NCBI RefSeq assembly: GCF_007829035.1
Contig: NZ_VIVQ01000002.1
Coordinates: 124,001 to 188,000, forward strand
Length of the DNA: 64,000 bases
Direction of reading: 5' to 3'
Source: Rudaeicoccus suwonensis
GTDB lineage: Bacteria; Actinomycetota; Actinomycetes; Actinomycetales; Dermatophilaceae
Made by a program: the position numbers and the translations under genes. The notes beneath the pieces were generated by a model, which did no database searches, was not told the origin of the DNA, and worked only from the letters and a program-made list of their open reading frames with translations. Shown here one piece after another: positions 37,596 through 46,594 of the stretch; positions within the stretch are counted from its first letter, which is position 1, and every line of letters starts with the position of its first letter.

Positions 37596-38063
37596 CACGA
37601 GTGGCACGCGACGGCCCACGTGCCGCGCGAATGGCACGCAACGGCGACCCGGGCCGCTGCGCGCGATACGAACAGCCCGCACGTCACGCGAATGGCACGC
37701 AATGGCCCCCCGCATAACGCGAATGGCACGCAATGGCCCCCTGTCGCACGATTCCGGGCACCTACGTGACACTCGCGGCCACGACGGGCGCGTGCGTGAC
37801 ACTCGCGGCGACCCGGGCCGCTGCGCGCCATACAAACGGCCCCCACGTCACACGAGTGGCACGGAACTGTCCGCGCGTCACGCGAATGGCACGCCGCGGC
37901 GACCCGGGCCGCTGCGCGCCATACGAACGGCCCCCACGCCACACGAACGGCACGCAACTGCCCGCGCGTCACGCGAATGGCACGCAACAGCCCGCGCGCC
38001 ACGCGAATGGCACGCAATAGCCCCCTGTCGCACGATTCCGGGCACCTACGTGACACTCGCGGC
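37596..38063. repeat. Mosaic intergenic repeat array of three unit types
   Basis: The gene-free interval between lysC and the PAP2 gene is filled with interleaved repeats. Type A (about 24 bp, core CGCGAATGGCACGCAA) occurs about nine times: near 37596, 37625, 37685, 37716, 37850, 37879, 37940, 37970 and 38000. Type B (42 bp, starting CGGCGACCCGGGCCGCTGCG) is at 37642-37683, 37806-37847 and 37897-37938. Type C (47 bp, containing TGTCGCACGATTCCGGGCAC) is at 37733-37779 and 38017-38063, with a partial copy near 37791. Unit spacing is not a constant multiple of three, and no frame is kept, so I take it as non-coding. Function is unknown. Confidence 0.85.
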
Positions 38064-38254
38064 GACCCCAGGCGGCCACACGAGATGTCACCAATTGCCG
38101 GATCAACCCACCCGAACCGACCACAACTGACACTTCGCGCGCGAAGTGGACCGCCCGCCCGACCACGCGACCGCCCCGCCCGACCACCTCGGACGCGAAC
38201 ACGCTTGAGATCCCGCGTTTGGGCCATTTCGAGCTTCGATGAAAGAATGGCTCA

Positions 38255-39241
38255 GTGACGAGTAGCTCAGAGGGCGTGGCCGACCTGTCGGCATCCGCCC
38301 GCCCCACGACGACGGGACCTGCGCTGCTCCCCCTCGCCTGGCGCACCTACCGAGCTCCGCGCTGGTGGTTCGAGGTCGCGCTGGTCGTGATTCTCGATGT
38401 GGTCTACGAACACCTGCGTGACCTGGTTCCCACCCACCAGCAGCAGGCGATCAACCGCGGGCTCAACATCCTGCACTTCACGCAACGACTGCACTGGGAT
38501 GTCGAACTCAGCATCAACCACTTCGTGGTGCACCACGAGTGGCTGGCCCAGATCGCCAACTACGACTATTCGTTCTTTCACCTGCCGGTCACCGCGGGTG
38601 TGCTGATCTGGCTGTTCTGGCGGCACCGTCGTGTCTACCGCACCGCCCGAATGGTGCTGCTGCTCACCACGCTGCTCGGCCTGATCGGCTTCTGGATCTT
38701 CCCGATGGCCCCGCCCCGGCTTCTGCCCGGTGGCGGCTTCGTCGACACCGTCGTCTACTTCAAGACGCTCGGCTCCTGGGGCAGCCCGGCGGTGGCCGAC
38801 CACTCCAACCTGTATGCCGCAATGCCCAGCCTGCACTGCGCCTGGTCACTGTGGGTCGGCCTCTCGGTGTTCTTCGTTGCGCGCAACAAGATCGTGCGGA
38901 CCATTTCGGTGTTCTACCCGTTCTGGACCGTCTTCGTGGTGATAGCGACTGCCAACCACTTCCTGCTCGACGCGCTGGCCGGCTGGTCGTGCATCGGTCT
39001 GTCAGCGCTTGCGGTGTGGGTGCTCTACGGCCGCAACGCCTGGGCGCCGGCGCTGACCGCGGAGGAGCAGACACTCACCCGTCAGGAGTTGCGCCGACTG
39101 CCCCCGATCAAGGGTGCAGGGCTGCAAATTCCGCGTCTGCGACCACTTGGTCGTCAGCGTCAAGACGCAGATGACCAAGAATCGTCTGCAGCACCCGCAG
39201 CGCCGCCGACGCCCGAACACCCCACTGGGACAGATAGCTGA
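38255..39241 (+). CDS. PAP2-family membrane phosphatase/phosphotransferase
   Basis: A 328-residue membrane protein with about six helices. The PAP2 active-site motifs are split as usual: the second is PSLHCAWSLWVGLS near 191-204 and the third is ATANHFLLDALAG near 231-243, with the Arg/Lys-containing first motif probably around APPRLLPGGG near 152-161. Such proteins act on the outer face on lipid phosphates, for example undecaprenyl pyrophosphate or inositol phospholipids. The start is GTG 38255. The last 45 codons overlap the convergent DUF5063 gene by 134 bp and are Pro/Ala/Gln rich. Confidence 0.82.
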   Translation: MTSSSEGVADLSASARPTTTGPALLPLAWRTYRAPRWWFEVALVVILDVVYEHLRDLVPTHQQQAINRGLNILHFTQRLHWDVELSINHFVVHHEWLAQIANYDYSFFHLPVTAGVLIWLFWRHRRVYRTARMVLLLTTLLGLIGFWIFPMAPPRLLPGGGFVDTVVYFKTLGSWGSPAVADHSNLYAAMPSLHCAWSLWVGLSVFFVARNKIVRTISVFYPFWTVFVVIATANHFLLDALAGWSCIGLSALAVWVLYGRNAWAPALTAEEQTLTRQELRRLPPIKGAGLQIPRLRPLGRQRQDADDQESSAAPAAPPTPEHPTGTDS

Positions 39242-39797
39242 ACTGCCACCACCACATGGCCTCGATCGTGCGGCCACGCTGGTAGTGCAGCAGTCCGTGC
39301 TCGAGCGCTCCGACGATCTCGGCGAGGTCGTCGGACAAAGCGCCGCGCGCGGGTTCGACCGACGTCACCGGGTCGACCACGTCGGCATAGTCGTCGATGC
39401 CGTCGAACAGATTCGCCAACGCCATACGTAACGCGTCGAGGGTGTCCTCTGGCCCGGGGTCGGGCTCGAAACGCTCCACAAGCACGACGTCCTGTATGGC
39501 GCCCAGCCGGGCTCCTGTCACCTGCAATTGCGCAATGAGCAGCAACAGCAACGGAATTGCGGCATCAGGTGCGGCACCGGTGGCGAGTTCACGCACCGCA
39601 GCACAGAACTCTGCCGCCTCCGCCGCGGTCTCGGCAGCGAGCGCGCCGAGCTGAGCGGTCGCCTCGTTGTCACCAGCCGTCGCGCTTGCCGCACCATCCG
39701 CTTCGGTCACATCGCCGCTGCGAGCCGTCGTCTCCGGTTTCGCGGCCTCCGCGCGCTCCGGTGTGGTCGCGTCGGTGTGATCAGACTGGTCAGGCAT
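39108..39797 (-). CDS. DUF5063 domain protein
   Basis: A 229-residue acidic, helical, probably cytoplasmic protein. After an Ala/Glu/Thr-rich leader of about 45 residues the conserved domain follows, with [15 protein letters not shown] near 61-75, [19 protein letters not shown] near 84-102, and the Trp-rich segment [29 protein letters not shown] near 175-203. DUF5063 genes commonly follow recR in actinobacteria, and no function is established. ATG 39797 is chosen: GGAGAG precedes it and it overlaps the recR stop by 8 bp. Its 3' end overlaps the PAP2 gene by 134 bp on the opposite strand. Confidence 0.78.
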   Translation of the reverse strand: MPDQSDHTDATTPERAEAAKPETTARSGDVTEADGAASATAGDNEATAQLGALAAETAAEAAEFCAAVRELATGAAPDAAIPLLLLLIAQLQVTGARLGAIQDVVLVERFEPDPGPEDTLDALRMALANLFDGIDDYADVVDPVTSVEPARGALSDDLAEIVGALEHGLLHYQRGRTIEAMWWWQFSYLSQWGVRASAALRVLQTILGHLRLDADDQVVADAEFAALHP

Positions 39798-40389
39798 CGA
39801 GCACTCTCCGTCCCTCGAAAGCTCGGCCGAGAGTGACCTCGTCGGCATACTCCAGATCTCCACCCACCGGTAGCCCGGAGGCGAGGCGGGTGACCCGCAG
39901 GCCCATCGTGCGCAGCGCGCGCGACAGAAAGGTCGCGGTGGCTTCGCCGTTGAGGTTGGGGTTGGTCGCCAGGATGACCTCCTCGATCGGTTCTTCGCCG
40001 AGGCGGCGCATCAACTGGGTGATCTTGAGGTCGTCCGGGCCGATGCCGTCGATCGGGCTGATCGCACCGCCCAGCACGTGATAGCGCCCGCGGAACTCGC
40101 GCGTGCGTTCGATGGCAACGATGTCCTTGGGCTCCTCGACCACGCACAGCAGCGTCGTCAGACGGCGCGGGTCGAGACAGATGCGGCACTCCTGCGCCTC
40201 GGCGACATTGAAGCAGCGCTCGCAGAAGCGCACCTTCTCGCGCACGACGGTCAGCACCTCGGTCAGCCGGGTCACATCGGCCGGATCGGCCTGCAACAGG
40301 TGAAAAGCGATGCGCTGCGCGGATTTCGGACCGACGCCGGGTAGTCTTCCGAGCTCGTCGATGAGGTCCTGGACCACGCCTTCATACAC
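39790..40389 (-). CDS. recR: Recombination protein RecR
   Basis: A 199-residue recombination-mediator protein working with RecO/RecF in gap repair. The N-terminal helix-hairpin-helix is [21 protein letters not shown] near 8-28; the zinc finger is [16 protein letters not shown] near 54-69; the Toprim domain follows with [14 protein letters not shown] near 79-92 and [16 protein letters not shown] near 128-143. Length fits the family (about 200). GTG 40389 is chosen as the start. The usual ybaB gene between dnaX and recR is missing; a plsC gene and a 48-bp repeat stand there instead. Confidence 0.95.
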   Translation of the reverse strand: MYEGVVQDLIDELGRLPGVGPKSAQRIAFHLLQADPADVTRLTEVLTVVREKVRFCERCFNVAEAQECRICLDPRRLTTLLCVVEEPKDIVAIERTREFRGRYHVLGGAISPIDGIGPDDLKITQLMRRLGEEPIEEVILATNPNLNGEATATFLSRALRTMGLRVTRLASGLPVGGDLEYADEVTLGRAFEGRRVLDA

Positions 40390-40406
40390 AGCGACCGAGC
40401 CTAGTC

Positions 40407-40541
40407 GCACGCACCGACGATGCGGCGCAGCAGATCAGCTCGCGGGTCGCTCGTCCGCAGTCGTGGTGGCGAGCAGCGGCGCCCTTCGCCTCAGCACGCA
40501 CCGACGATGCGGCGCAGCAGATCAGCTCGCGGGTCGCTCGT
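40407..40541. repeat. 48-bp perfect direct repeat at the 3' end of plsC
   Basis: Positions 40407-40454 and 40494-40541 are identical over 48 bp and start 87 bp apart. The second copy covers the last five codons and stop of plsC (Glu-Arg-Pro-Ala-Ser-stop on the minus strand) plus downstream bases; the first repeats the same gene end in the space before recR. It looks like a short tandem duplication of the plsC tail. Confidence 0.85.
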
Positions 40542-41193
40542 TGTAGCAGCCGGCGAGTTGCTGCCCGGACAAGCCGGCGATGGCCGCCATGATCTCGTCG
40601 GTCGCCTGCCGTCGGGCCTTTCCCGCAGGCATCGCCTTGTATGACGATCCGAAGGTCAGCGGTTCGCCGAAACGCACGGTCACCTTCGCCAGCCGGGGCC
40701 GGTTGGACCCGATCGGCTGCACGTCCGGGGTGCCGTGCAGGCCCACCGGGACAACCGGGACACCGGCCTGCATCGCAAGGTGAGCCACGCCGGTGTGCCC
40801 CCGGTAGAGGCGGCCGTCCCTGCTGCGGGTCCCTTCGGGGTAGATGCCGAAGGCCTTCCCGGCGCGCAGGACGGTCAGAGCAGTCTCGAGCGAGTCGGCG
40901 GCAGCACGCGAGTCGTCCCGCTCGACGGGGATCATGCCCATCGAGTTGAACCACGCCCGCGAGATCGCGCCACGCACACCGGTGCCGGTGAAGTACTCCG
41001 CCTTGGCCAGGAAGAAGACCTTGCGCGGAGCGACCATCGGAATCACGACGCTGTCGACGAAGGACAGGTGGTTGCTGGCGATCAGCACGCCGCCGGTGCG
41101 CGGGACGTTGCTTCTGCCCTCGACCGTGGGCCGCCAGATCGCGCGGAGCGCGGGCGCGACCGTCATACGTGAGGCGAGGTAGAGCGAACTCAT
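40522..41193 (-). CDS. 1-Acyl-sn-glycerol-3-phosphate acyltransferase family (PlsC-like)
   Basis: A 223-residue acyltransferase of phospholipid synthesis at the inner membrane face. The catalytic H-x4-D motif is in SNHLSFVDSVVIP near 40-52, and the glycerol-phosphate binding motif is YPEGTRSRDGRLY near 118-130. VPVVPVGLHGT near 145-155 is the fourth conserved block. Its ATG shares one base with the dnaX stop, so it is cotranscribed with dnaX. This is an unusual position, since ybaB normally holds this slot. The 3' end is duplicated in the 48-bp repeat. Confidence 0.85.
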   Translation of the reverse strand: MSSLYLASRMTVAPALRAIWRPTVEGRSNVPRTGGVLIASNHLSFVDSVVIPMVAPRKVFFLAKAEYFTGTGVRGAISRAWFNSMGMIPVERDDSRAAADSLETALTVLRAGKAFGIYPEGTRSRDGRLYRGHTGVAHLAMQAGVPVVPVGLHGTPDVQPIGSNRPRLAKVTVRFGEPLTFGSSYKAMPAGKARRQATDEIMAAIAGLSGQQLAGCYNERPAS

Positions 41194-43430
41194 CAGTCGA
41201 CCTGTTCGTCAATGATCGTGGCACCGAGAACAGCTTGCATCACCGGAACGCCCACCGTGCTCGGATCGTCGACATCTTCATCGTCCATCGACTCGGTGAT
41301 CTCCTCGATCTCCGGCACTGCGGCCTCGATCGCTGCGGTTGGTGGCGCTGCAGGATGTTCGGCCGTGGCCCATTCCGGCGGTGGAGCGTTCACCGAACCC
41401 CAGCCGCCGCCGGAGTCCGCAGAGGCACCCGAGGAGAGACCGGCCTGGGCGAGCGCCTCAGCGGCGCGCGACCGTGCGGGTGCTGCCGGAGCCGCATCCT
41501 CGGTCCGCGTTGTCGGTGCTGACTGCGACGCCGGCAAGGCGTGCTGCTCGGCGGATGTCGCCTGGGTTGTCATCGAGGTGGGGGCGATGGGCGCCGGGCC
41601 GGCAGTCGGCGCAGCATCGCCGGGTCGCTGCGGAGCGTCGCCTTCGGTGGGTGCCAACTGCGGCGAGGGAGCCGACTGGTCGGTGCGCGCCTGCACCGCG
41701 ACGTGTATGCCGAGCGCATCGTTGAGCGCCTGGGCAACGACCTCCGGGTGCGGGGATCGCTCGACCGCCGCGGCCAGGCCGGGGCTGCTGGTGCCGAGGA
41801 CCAGGGTGGTGCCGTCGAAGGACGCCACGTGAGCGTGCTGGCTGAGCAGGGTCCAGGTCACGCGCTTCGCGCGGGCGATGCGTTCGAGGACATCCGGCCA
41901 GGCGCGGCGGACGACTTCGATGTCGACGACGCTCTCGGCCTGCGATGCAGGCTCCGGCGACGGTGACGCCTGCTCCGGCGTCGGCAAGTCCTGACCCAGC
42001 TCGCGACGGGGCTGCTCGATCGGCGACGGTGGCACCTGCTGCGGCGTCGGCAAATGCTGACCCAGCTCGCGACGGGGCTGCTCGATCGGCGCCGCCGGGC
42101 CGGTGCGATGCGGCCGGCCGGCCGGCGCGCCGCCGGCGCCATCCGGACCATCGGGTCCGCCGGCGCCGCTGTCGACAAGATCGCCGCCGGCGTCCGCCGG
42201 AAGCGCGGCACCCGGGCCCGGCTCAGTGACGCTGCGAACAGCACCACCCGCGAGCGTGCCGCCGGTGCCGGTCATGTCCAGCCGCCGCTCCAGCCGATCG
42301 AGCCGCGCCGCATAACCGCCCGCCCCGGAGACACCTGGCAACAGCACGCGCGCGCAGATCAGCTCGAGTTGCAGCCGCGGGCTGGTGGCGCCGGTCATCT
42401 CGGTCAGTCCGGTGTTGACGATGTCCGCGCTGCGCGACAACTCCCCCGGCCCGAACTGCGCTGCCTGCTGACGCATCCGCTCGACCTGGTCTTCCGGCAC
42501 ACCGCGCAGGATCTGCGCAGCACCGTCGGGCACCGCCGCGACGACAATGAGGTCGCGCAAGCGCTCCAGCAGATCCTCGACGAACCGGCGCGGGTCGTGT
42601 CCGGATTCGACGACGCGATCGATCTGACGGAAGACCGAACCGCTGTCGCGAGCGCCGAAGGCGTCGATGGTGGCATCGAGCAACTCACCGTCGGTGAACC
42701 CGAGCAGAGCAGCAGCACCGGCATACGTGAGCCCGTCCTCCCCCGAGCCGGCGATGAGCTGGTCGAGCACCGACAACGAGTCACGCACCGAGCCGCCGCC
42801 GGCGCGCGTCACGAACGACAGCACTCCCGGCTGCACCGCGACGCCCTCGGCATCGCACAACTGCTGCAGATAGTCGGTCAGTCGCGCCGGCGGCACCAGC
42901 CGGAACGGGTAGTGGTGGGTGCGCGAGCGAATCGTGCCGATGACCTTTTCGGGTTCGGTGGTCGCAAAGACGAATTTCACGTGTTCGGGCGGCTCTTCGA
43001 CGATCTTCAGCAGCGCGTTGAAGCCCTGCGGGGTGACCATGTGGGCTTCGTCGATGATGTAGATCTTGTAGCGCGACTGCGCCGGGCCGTATGACGCCCG
43101 CTCCCGCAGGTCTCGCGCATCGTCGACCCCACCGTGGCTCGCGGCGTCGATCTCGATCACGTCGACGGTGCCGGAGCCGCCACGCGCGAGCGCCACGCAG
43201 GAGGCGCACTCGCCGCACGGGGTCGGCGTCGGACCCTGCTCACAGTTCAGGCAGCGCGCCAGGATGCGAGCGGAGGTGGTCTTGCCACAGCCACGGGGTC
43301 CGCTGAACAGGTAGGCGTGATTGACCCGGCCGGTGCGCAGCGCCTGCATCAGCGGCTCGGTCACGTGTTCCTGGCCGATGACATCGGCGAAGGTTTCGGG
43401 CCGGTAGCGGCGGTACAGCGCGGTGCTCAC
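41193..43430 (-). CDS. dnaX: DNA polymerase III subunits gamma/tau
   Basis: A 745-residue clamp-loader ATPase. Domains I-II carry Walker A SGPRGCGKTTSARILARCLNC near 43-63, the zinc-binding Cys set around CGECASC, Walker B YIIDEAHMVT near 123-132, and the SRC-like switch further on. Domain III ends near 370. From about 400 to 560 the chain is low-complexity (Gly/Pro/Ala/Gln) with two nearly identical segments containing IEQPRRELGQ and PTP; a tau-like domain and another Ala/Pro-rich tail follow. GTG 43430 is chosen, since VSTALYRRYRPETFADVIGQ is the normal N-terminus. No slippery A/T run for frameshifting is evident in this GC-rich gene. Confidence 0.94.
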   Translation of the reverse strand: MSTALYRRYRPETFADVIGQEHVTEPLMQALRTGRVNHAYLFSGPRGCGKTTSARILARCLNCEQGPTPTPCGECASCVALARGGSGTVDVIEIDAASHGGVDDARDLRERASYGPAQSRYKIYIIDEAHMVTPQGFNALLKIVEEPPEHVKFVFATTEPEKVIGTIRSRTHHYPFRLVPPARLTDYLQQLCDAEGVAVQPGVLSFVTRAGGGSVRDSLSVLDQLIAGSGEDGLTYAGAAALLGFTDGELLDATIDAFGARDSGSVFRQIDRVVESGHDPRRFVEDLLERLRDLIVVAAVPDGAAQILRGVPEDQVERMRQQAAQFGPGELSRSADIVNTGLTEMTGATSPRLQLELICARVLLPGVSGAGGYAARLDRLERRLDMTGTGGTLAGGAVRSVTEPGPGAALPADAGGDLVDSGAGGPDGPDGAGGAPAGRPHRTGPAAPIEQPRRELGQHLPTPQQVPPSPIEQPRRELGQDLPTPEQASPSPEPASQAESVVDIEVVRRAWPDVLERIARAKRVTWTLLSQHAHVASFDGTTLVLGTSSPGLAAAVERSPHPEVVAQALNDALGIHVAVQARTDQSAPSPQLAPTEGDAPQRPGDAAPTAGPAPIAPTSMTTQATSAEQHALPASQSAPTTRTEDAAPAAPARSRAAEALAQAGLSSGASADSGGGWGSVNAPPPEWATAEHPAAPPTAAIEAAVPEIEEITESMDDEDVDDPSTVGVPVMQAVLGATIIDEQVD

Positions 43431-43655
43431 GAGCCAAACTCTATGCGCCGCAGCCGACACGCGCCGCCCGTCCCACGACAGGGCTGGATGTTCGACGCAG
43501 GGGCAGGTGTCACCGCCGCGGGGTCGAATTTCGCAACTGCGAGATCCGGCACACAGCGACGTGCGCACACACCTCGCAGGACCGACGCACGATCACCGGC
43601 TGCGGCATACATCTGTATTGGCAGGCTATGTCGACCGGCGAGTACCGTCGGAATC

Positions 43656-45269
43656 ATGTTCACCCGCCACAACCTGCGGTCGCCCGCGGGTCTGGCGACG
43701 ATCTGCGCGGTGGTCTTCGCGCTGATCTACGCGCTCTGGGACCCCCGGGCACCTGACCTCGCTGCCCAGGTCGCGCGAGCGAATGTCGCACGCGGCGACG
43801 GACTGCCGGTGTGGTGGGGCGGTTGGTTCGGCGGGATCAACCTGCCGAGTTACAGCACCGTGGTGCCCATCTCTATGGCGACCTTCGGAGTGCGCGCCAC
43901 CGGTGTCACCGCGGTCTTCGCGAGCTCGTATGGCGGGTCGAAGCTCGTGCGCGACGCCCTCCGACCGCGAGCGGGAGCCATCGCCATCGCAGTCGCCCAG
44001 GGCGCGGACCTGCTCAACGGACGCGTGACCTTCACCGTCGGTGCTGCTGTCGCGATCTGGGCGCTCGTCGCGTTGCGCTACCACTTCGCCAAGACGGCCG
44101 TCGTGCTGTCGGTTGCGTCTTTCCTCTGCTCACCGCTCGCCGGATTCTTCGTCGGGCTCATTGCCGTGACCGTGGCGATCACCCGGCCGGACCACCGACG
44201 CACGGCGATCGCGAGCGCGGTCGCCCTGCTGGCTGCGGCGGGGGCCCTCGCCGTGCTGTTTCCTGGGACCGGCACGATGCCGTTCTCTTTCACCGACACT
44301 CTGCCGGCCGGCTTCGCCTGCCTGCTGGTGATCGCGATCTGCGCCAACCGCACGATCCGGGTGACCGCAGCGCTGCTGATCCTGTCGTTCATCCCACTGC
44401 TGATCGAACCGCTGGCCATCGGCAACAACGTGACCCGGCTGGCGTGGCTCGCGGCTGTCCCGGCGGTCGTGGCCTACGGCAGGGTCCAGCGAGCCTGGCT
44501 TGTGGTGGCTGCCGCCTCGGTCGCGATCTGGCCGATCGGCGACCTGTCCGGGCAATTGCACGCCGCTCACCAGCCGTCGAGCCACTTCGCGTTCTACGAA
44601 AACCTGGCGCAGGCGATCCAGCAGAACGAGCGCGTGTCGGGCAGCGCGATGCTCGGCCGCCGCGTGGAGATGATCGACACCAAGAATCACTGGGGCACCG
44701 TCTACATGGCCGGCTTCTCACTCGCACGTGGGTGGGACCGTCAGGCCGATCGTGCCGACAATGCGATCTTCTACGTGCCCGACGCGCTGAACGCCGTCAC
44801 CTACCGCGAGTGGCTGGATTCCCTGGCGGTCGGATACGTGGCTGTGCCGAATGCGCCGCTCGACTACGCCTCCGTCAAGGAGGCCGCGCTGGTGCGCAGC
44901 GGCCTGCCCTATCTGAAGCTGGTGTGGAGCAATCCCGACTGGCAGCTGTATGCCGTGACCGACCCGGCACCGCTCGCGACCGGTGCGACGGTGACGTCAG
45001 TCGACTCGCACGGCATCGATCTGCAGACACAGGCCGGCGAGGTCATCGACCTGAAGGTGCGGTATTCGGCATACATCGGGGCGGTGAACCCGACCACACA
45101 CGCCGCGCTGCCGGCGTGCATCGTCGACAACGACGGCTGGCTTGAGGTCACCATGCAGACGTCGGGGCCGGTGCGATTGACCAGCGACTTCCAGCCGGGG
45201 CGGTCCGCGCCGGCGGGCTGCGTGCAGCCGGGCCCATCGTCATCGGTCGCGCCCGCATCATCGAACTGA
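43656..45269 (+). CDS. Polytopic membrane protein, possible GT-C type glycosyltransferase
   Basis: A 537-residue protein with about ten hydrophobic segments in the first 310 residues, followed by a soluble extracytoplasmic domain (about 320-515) and a Pro/Ser tail. After the first helix, WDPRAPDLAAQVARANVARGDG near 28-49 and WWGGWFGGINLPSYSTV near 53-69 resemble the first loop of GT-C fold sugar transferases, with acidic residues. I do not recognise a specific family. It is divergent from dnaX over a 225-bp gap and lies next to the SRP RNA. Membrane location is secure; the enzymatic role is a guess. Confidence 0.6.
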   Translation: MFTRHNLRSPAGLATICAVVFALIYALWDPRAPDLAAQVARANVARGDGLPVWWGGWFGGINLPSYSTVVPISMATFGVRATGVTAVFASSYGGSKLVRDALRPRAGAIAIAVAQGADLLNGRVTFTVGAAVAIWALVALRYHFAKTAVVLSVASFLCSPLAGFFVGLIAVTVAITRPDHRRTAIASAVALLAAAGALAVLFPGTGTMPFSFTDTLPAGFACLLVIAICANRTIRVTAALLILSFIPLLIEPLAIGNNVTRLAWLAAVPAVVAYGRVQRAWLVVAAASVAIWPIGDLSGQLHAAHQPSSHFAFYENLAQAIQQNERVSGSAMLGRRVEMIDTKNHWGTVYMAGFSLARGWDRQADRADNAIFYVPDALNAVTYREWLDSLAVGYVAVPNAPLDYASVKEAALVRSGLPYLKLVWSNPDWQLYAVTDPAPLATGATVTSVDSHGIDLQTQAGEVIDLKVRYSAYIGAVNPTTHAALPACIVDNDGWLEVTMQTSGPVRLTSDFQPGRSAPAGCVQPGPSSSVAPASSN

Positions 45270-45288
45270 GCGACACCGCAAGGACGTG

Positions 45289-45383
45289 AAAGACCCCCCG
45301 CACACCTGGAAGAGCTCTCCTACCCTTGCTGCATTCCTGCCCTGGGGGAGTTCGGAAAGGTACCACCGCACGAGGGGTCCGGC
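45289..45383 (-). ncRNA. ffs: Signal recognition particle RNA (small bacterial type)
   Basis: The minus strand holds the conserved helix-8 core of SRP RNA: CAGGGCAGGAATGCAGCAAG followed by GGTAGG, flanked by complementary arms (GGACCCC near 45380 and GGGGTCT near 45290) that close a single long hairpin of about 95 nt. It binds Ffh and targets membrane proteins. Location between dnaX and a tRNA-Ser gene is common in actinobacteria. End positions are approximate. Confidence 0.85.
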
Positions 45384-45478
45384 GCTAACTGTAGAACACC
45401 TCCCAGCCGTCGCCGAATCGGCTGCCGCGACTGGCGGCCGATTCGGCGGCTGGCGGCCGAGCGGGTATTCTCCTGCGC

Positions 45479-45566
45479 GGAGGATTCGCATAGTGGCCTA
45501 GTGCGCACGCTTGGAAAGCGTGTTGGGTTAACGCCCTCAGGGGTTCGAATCCCCTATCCTCCGCCA
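45479..45566 (+). tRNA. tRNA-Ser (anticodon GGA)
   Basis: The acceptor arms GGAGGAT (45479-45485) and ATCCTCC pair, and the anticodon stem CACGC/GCGTG holds loop TTGGAAA with anticodon GGA. A long variable arm typical of class II tRNA-Ser and a T-arm GGGGTTCGAATCCCC follow. The CCA end is encoded. Length is 88 nt. Confidence 0.95.
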
Positions 45567-45577
45567 CCGCGATCAAG

Positions 45578-45611
45578 TCCCGGAGCCGGCATACGCGCTC
45601 CGGGATTTTTT
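45578..45611 (+). terminator. Rho-independent terminator after tRNA-Ser(GGA)
   Basis: Arms TCCCGGAGC (45578-45586) and GCTCCGGGA (45597-45605) form a perfect 9-bp stem with a 10-nt loop, followed directly by TTTTTT. It ends the tRNA-Ser transcript. Confidence 0.88.
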
Positions 45612-45709
45612 CGTTTGTCGGCTCGTCCCGCCGTGCCGCTGCCCGATGCCCGACGGCCAGGGGGCAGACTTGGCTCCGTCACACCGGTCGGGGCCGATAG
45701 CAGGGAGCA

Positions 45710-46519
45710 ATGGGCGAACACACCAGAAGGGACGTGCTGATCGCAGCCGTCGTCGCTGTGGCGGCGTCCCCACTGGCAGCAGCCTGCGGCAGCTCCAAAC
45801 CCAAGAAGGTCGTGAAGTCCTGCGAGACCTCACTGCCGGCGCCGACGATGAAGATCGCGCTCAACACCATCTGGGTCAACGTCTGGAACGCCAGCAGCCA
45901 GAACGGTATGGCGGCGCAGGTCGCGCAAGAGCTGCAGTGGCGCGGGCTGCACATCATCGCCACCGGCAACGACCCCGAGTCGGGCAACTACCCGACACCG
46001 ACATACGCGCAGATCCGTTACGGCTCGATCGGCCGGCAGATCGCGCTGACTCTGGCGGAGCAGGTGGAGAACCCCACTCTCGAAGAGGACGACCGCGCCG
46101 ACCCCTCGGTCGACTTGGTCATCGGCGACAAGTTCGCGCTCGTGCCCCTGCCTCCGGCACCTGCCAGTCAGGTGTCACTCAATGTCTACAACGCCTATGT
46201 CGTGCCCGGCTCCGCGCAGGAGCTCGCGAATGCCATGCGCAGCCGCGGCTTCCAGATCCTGACCGTCGGAAACGATCCGGAGCAGGGCTACTACCCCAAC
46301 GACGCCGTCGTCATCCGGTATGGCGCACAAGGCTTGCCCGACGCGCAACGAGTTCAGTTGCAGGTCAAGGGTGCTCAGATGATGCAGGACAGTCGCACCG
46401 GCACCACCGTCGATCTGGTCATCGGCAGCAAGTGGGTCTCGACGTCTGCCGTGCTGGTGCCGACAGCGCAGGCCACGCCGACACCCACCCCGACCCGCAG
46501 CACCGCGAGCGGCTGCTGA
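45710..46519 (+). CDS. Lipoprotein with two LytR C-terminal (LytR_C) domains
   Basis: A 269-residue exported lipoprotein. The leader RRDVLIAAVVAVAASPLAAAC ends in a lipobox Cys at residue 26. Two similar LytR_C-type domains follow: VNVWNASSQNGMAAQVAQEL near 55-74 with DLVIGDKF near 139-146, and LNVYNAYVVPGSAQELANAM near 159-178 with DLVIGSKW near 237-244. A Thr/Pro-rich tail closes it. LytR_C domains are found on LytR-CpsA-Psr cell-wall ligases and alone in actinobacteria, presumably at the cell surface. The two-domain form is less common. A single-domain relative is encoded at 46885. Confidence 0.82.
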   Translation: MGEHTRRDVLIAAVVAVAASPLAAACGSSKPKKVVKSCETSLPAPTMKIALNTIWVNVWNASSQNGMAAQVAQELQWRGLHIIATGNDPESGNYPTPTYAQIRYGSIGRQIALTLAEQVENPTLEEDDRADPSVDLVIGDKFALVPLPPAPASQVSLNVYNAYVVPGSAQELANAMRSRGFQILTVGNDPEQGYYPNDAVVIRYGAQGLPDAQRVQLQVKGAQMMQDSRTGTTVDLVIGSKWVSTSAVLVPTAQATPTPTPTRSTASGC

Positions 46520-46594
46520 GATGCGCGAATCCTGTGTGCTGGCGCACACTTACGAGGGCCCTTGCGCGACCTGCCGTCCGACTAAACTTCAGCC

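Noticed and set aside
37596-38063. CRISPR array or repeat protein in the mosaic repeats
   Set aside because: Units differ in length and type, there are no constant-size unique spacers and no cas genes. Open frames through it, such as one giving repeated HANGTQ, change phase because some unit spacings (for example 31 bp) are not multiples of three.
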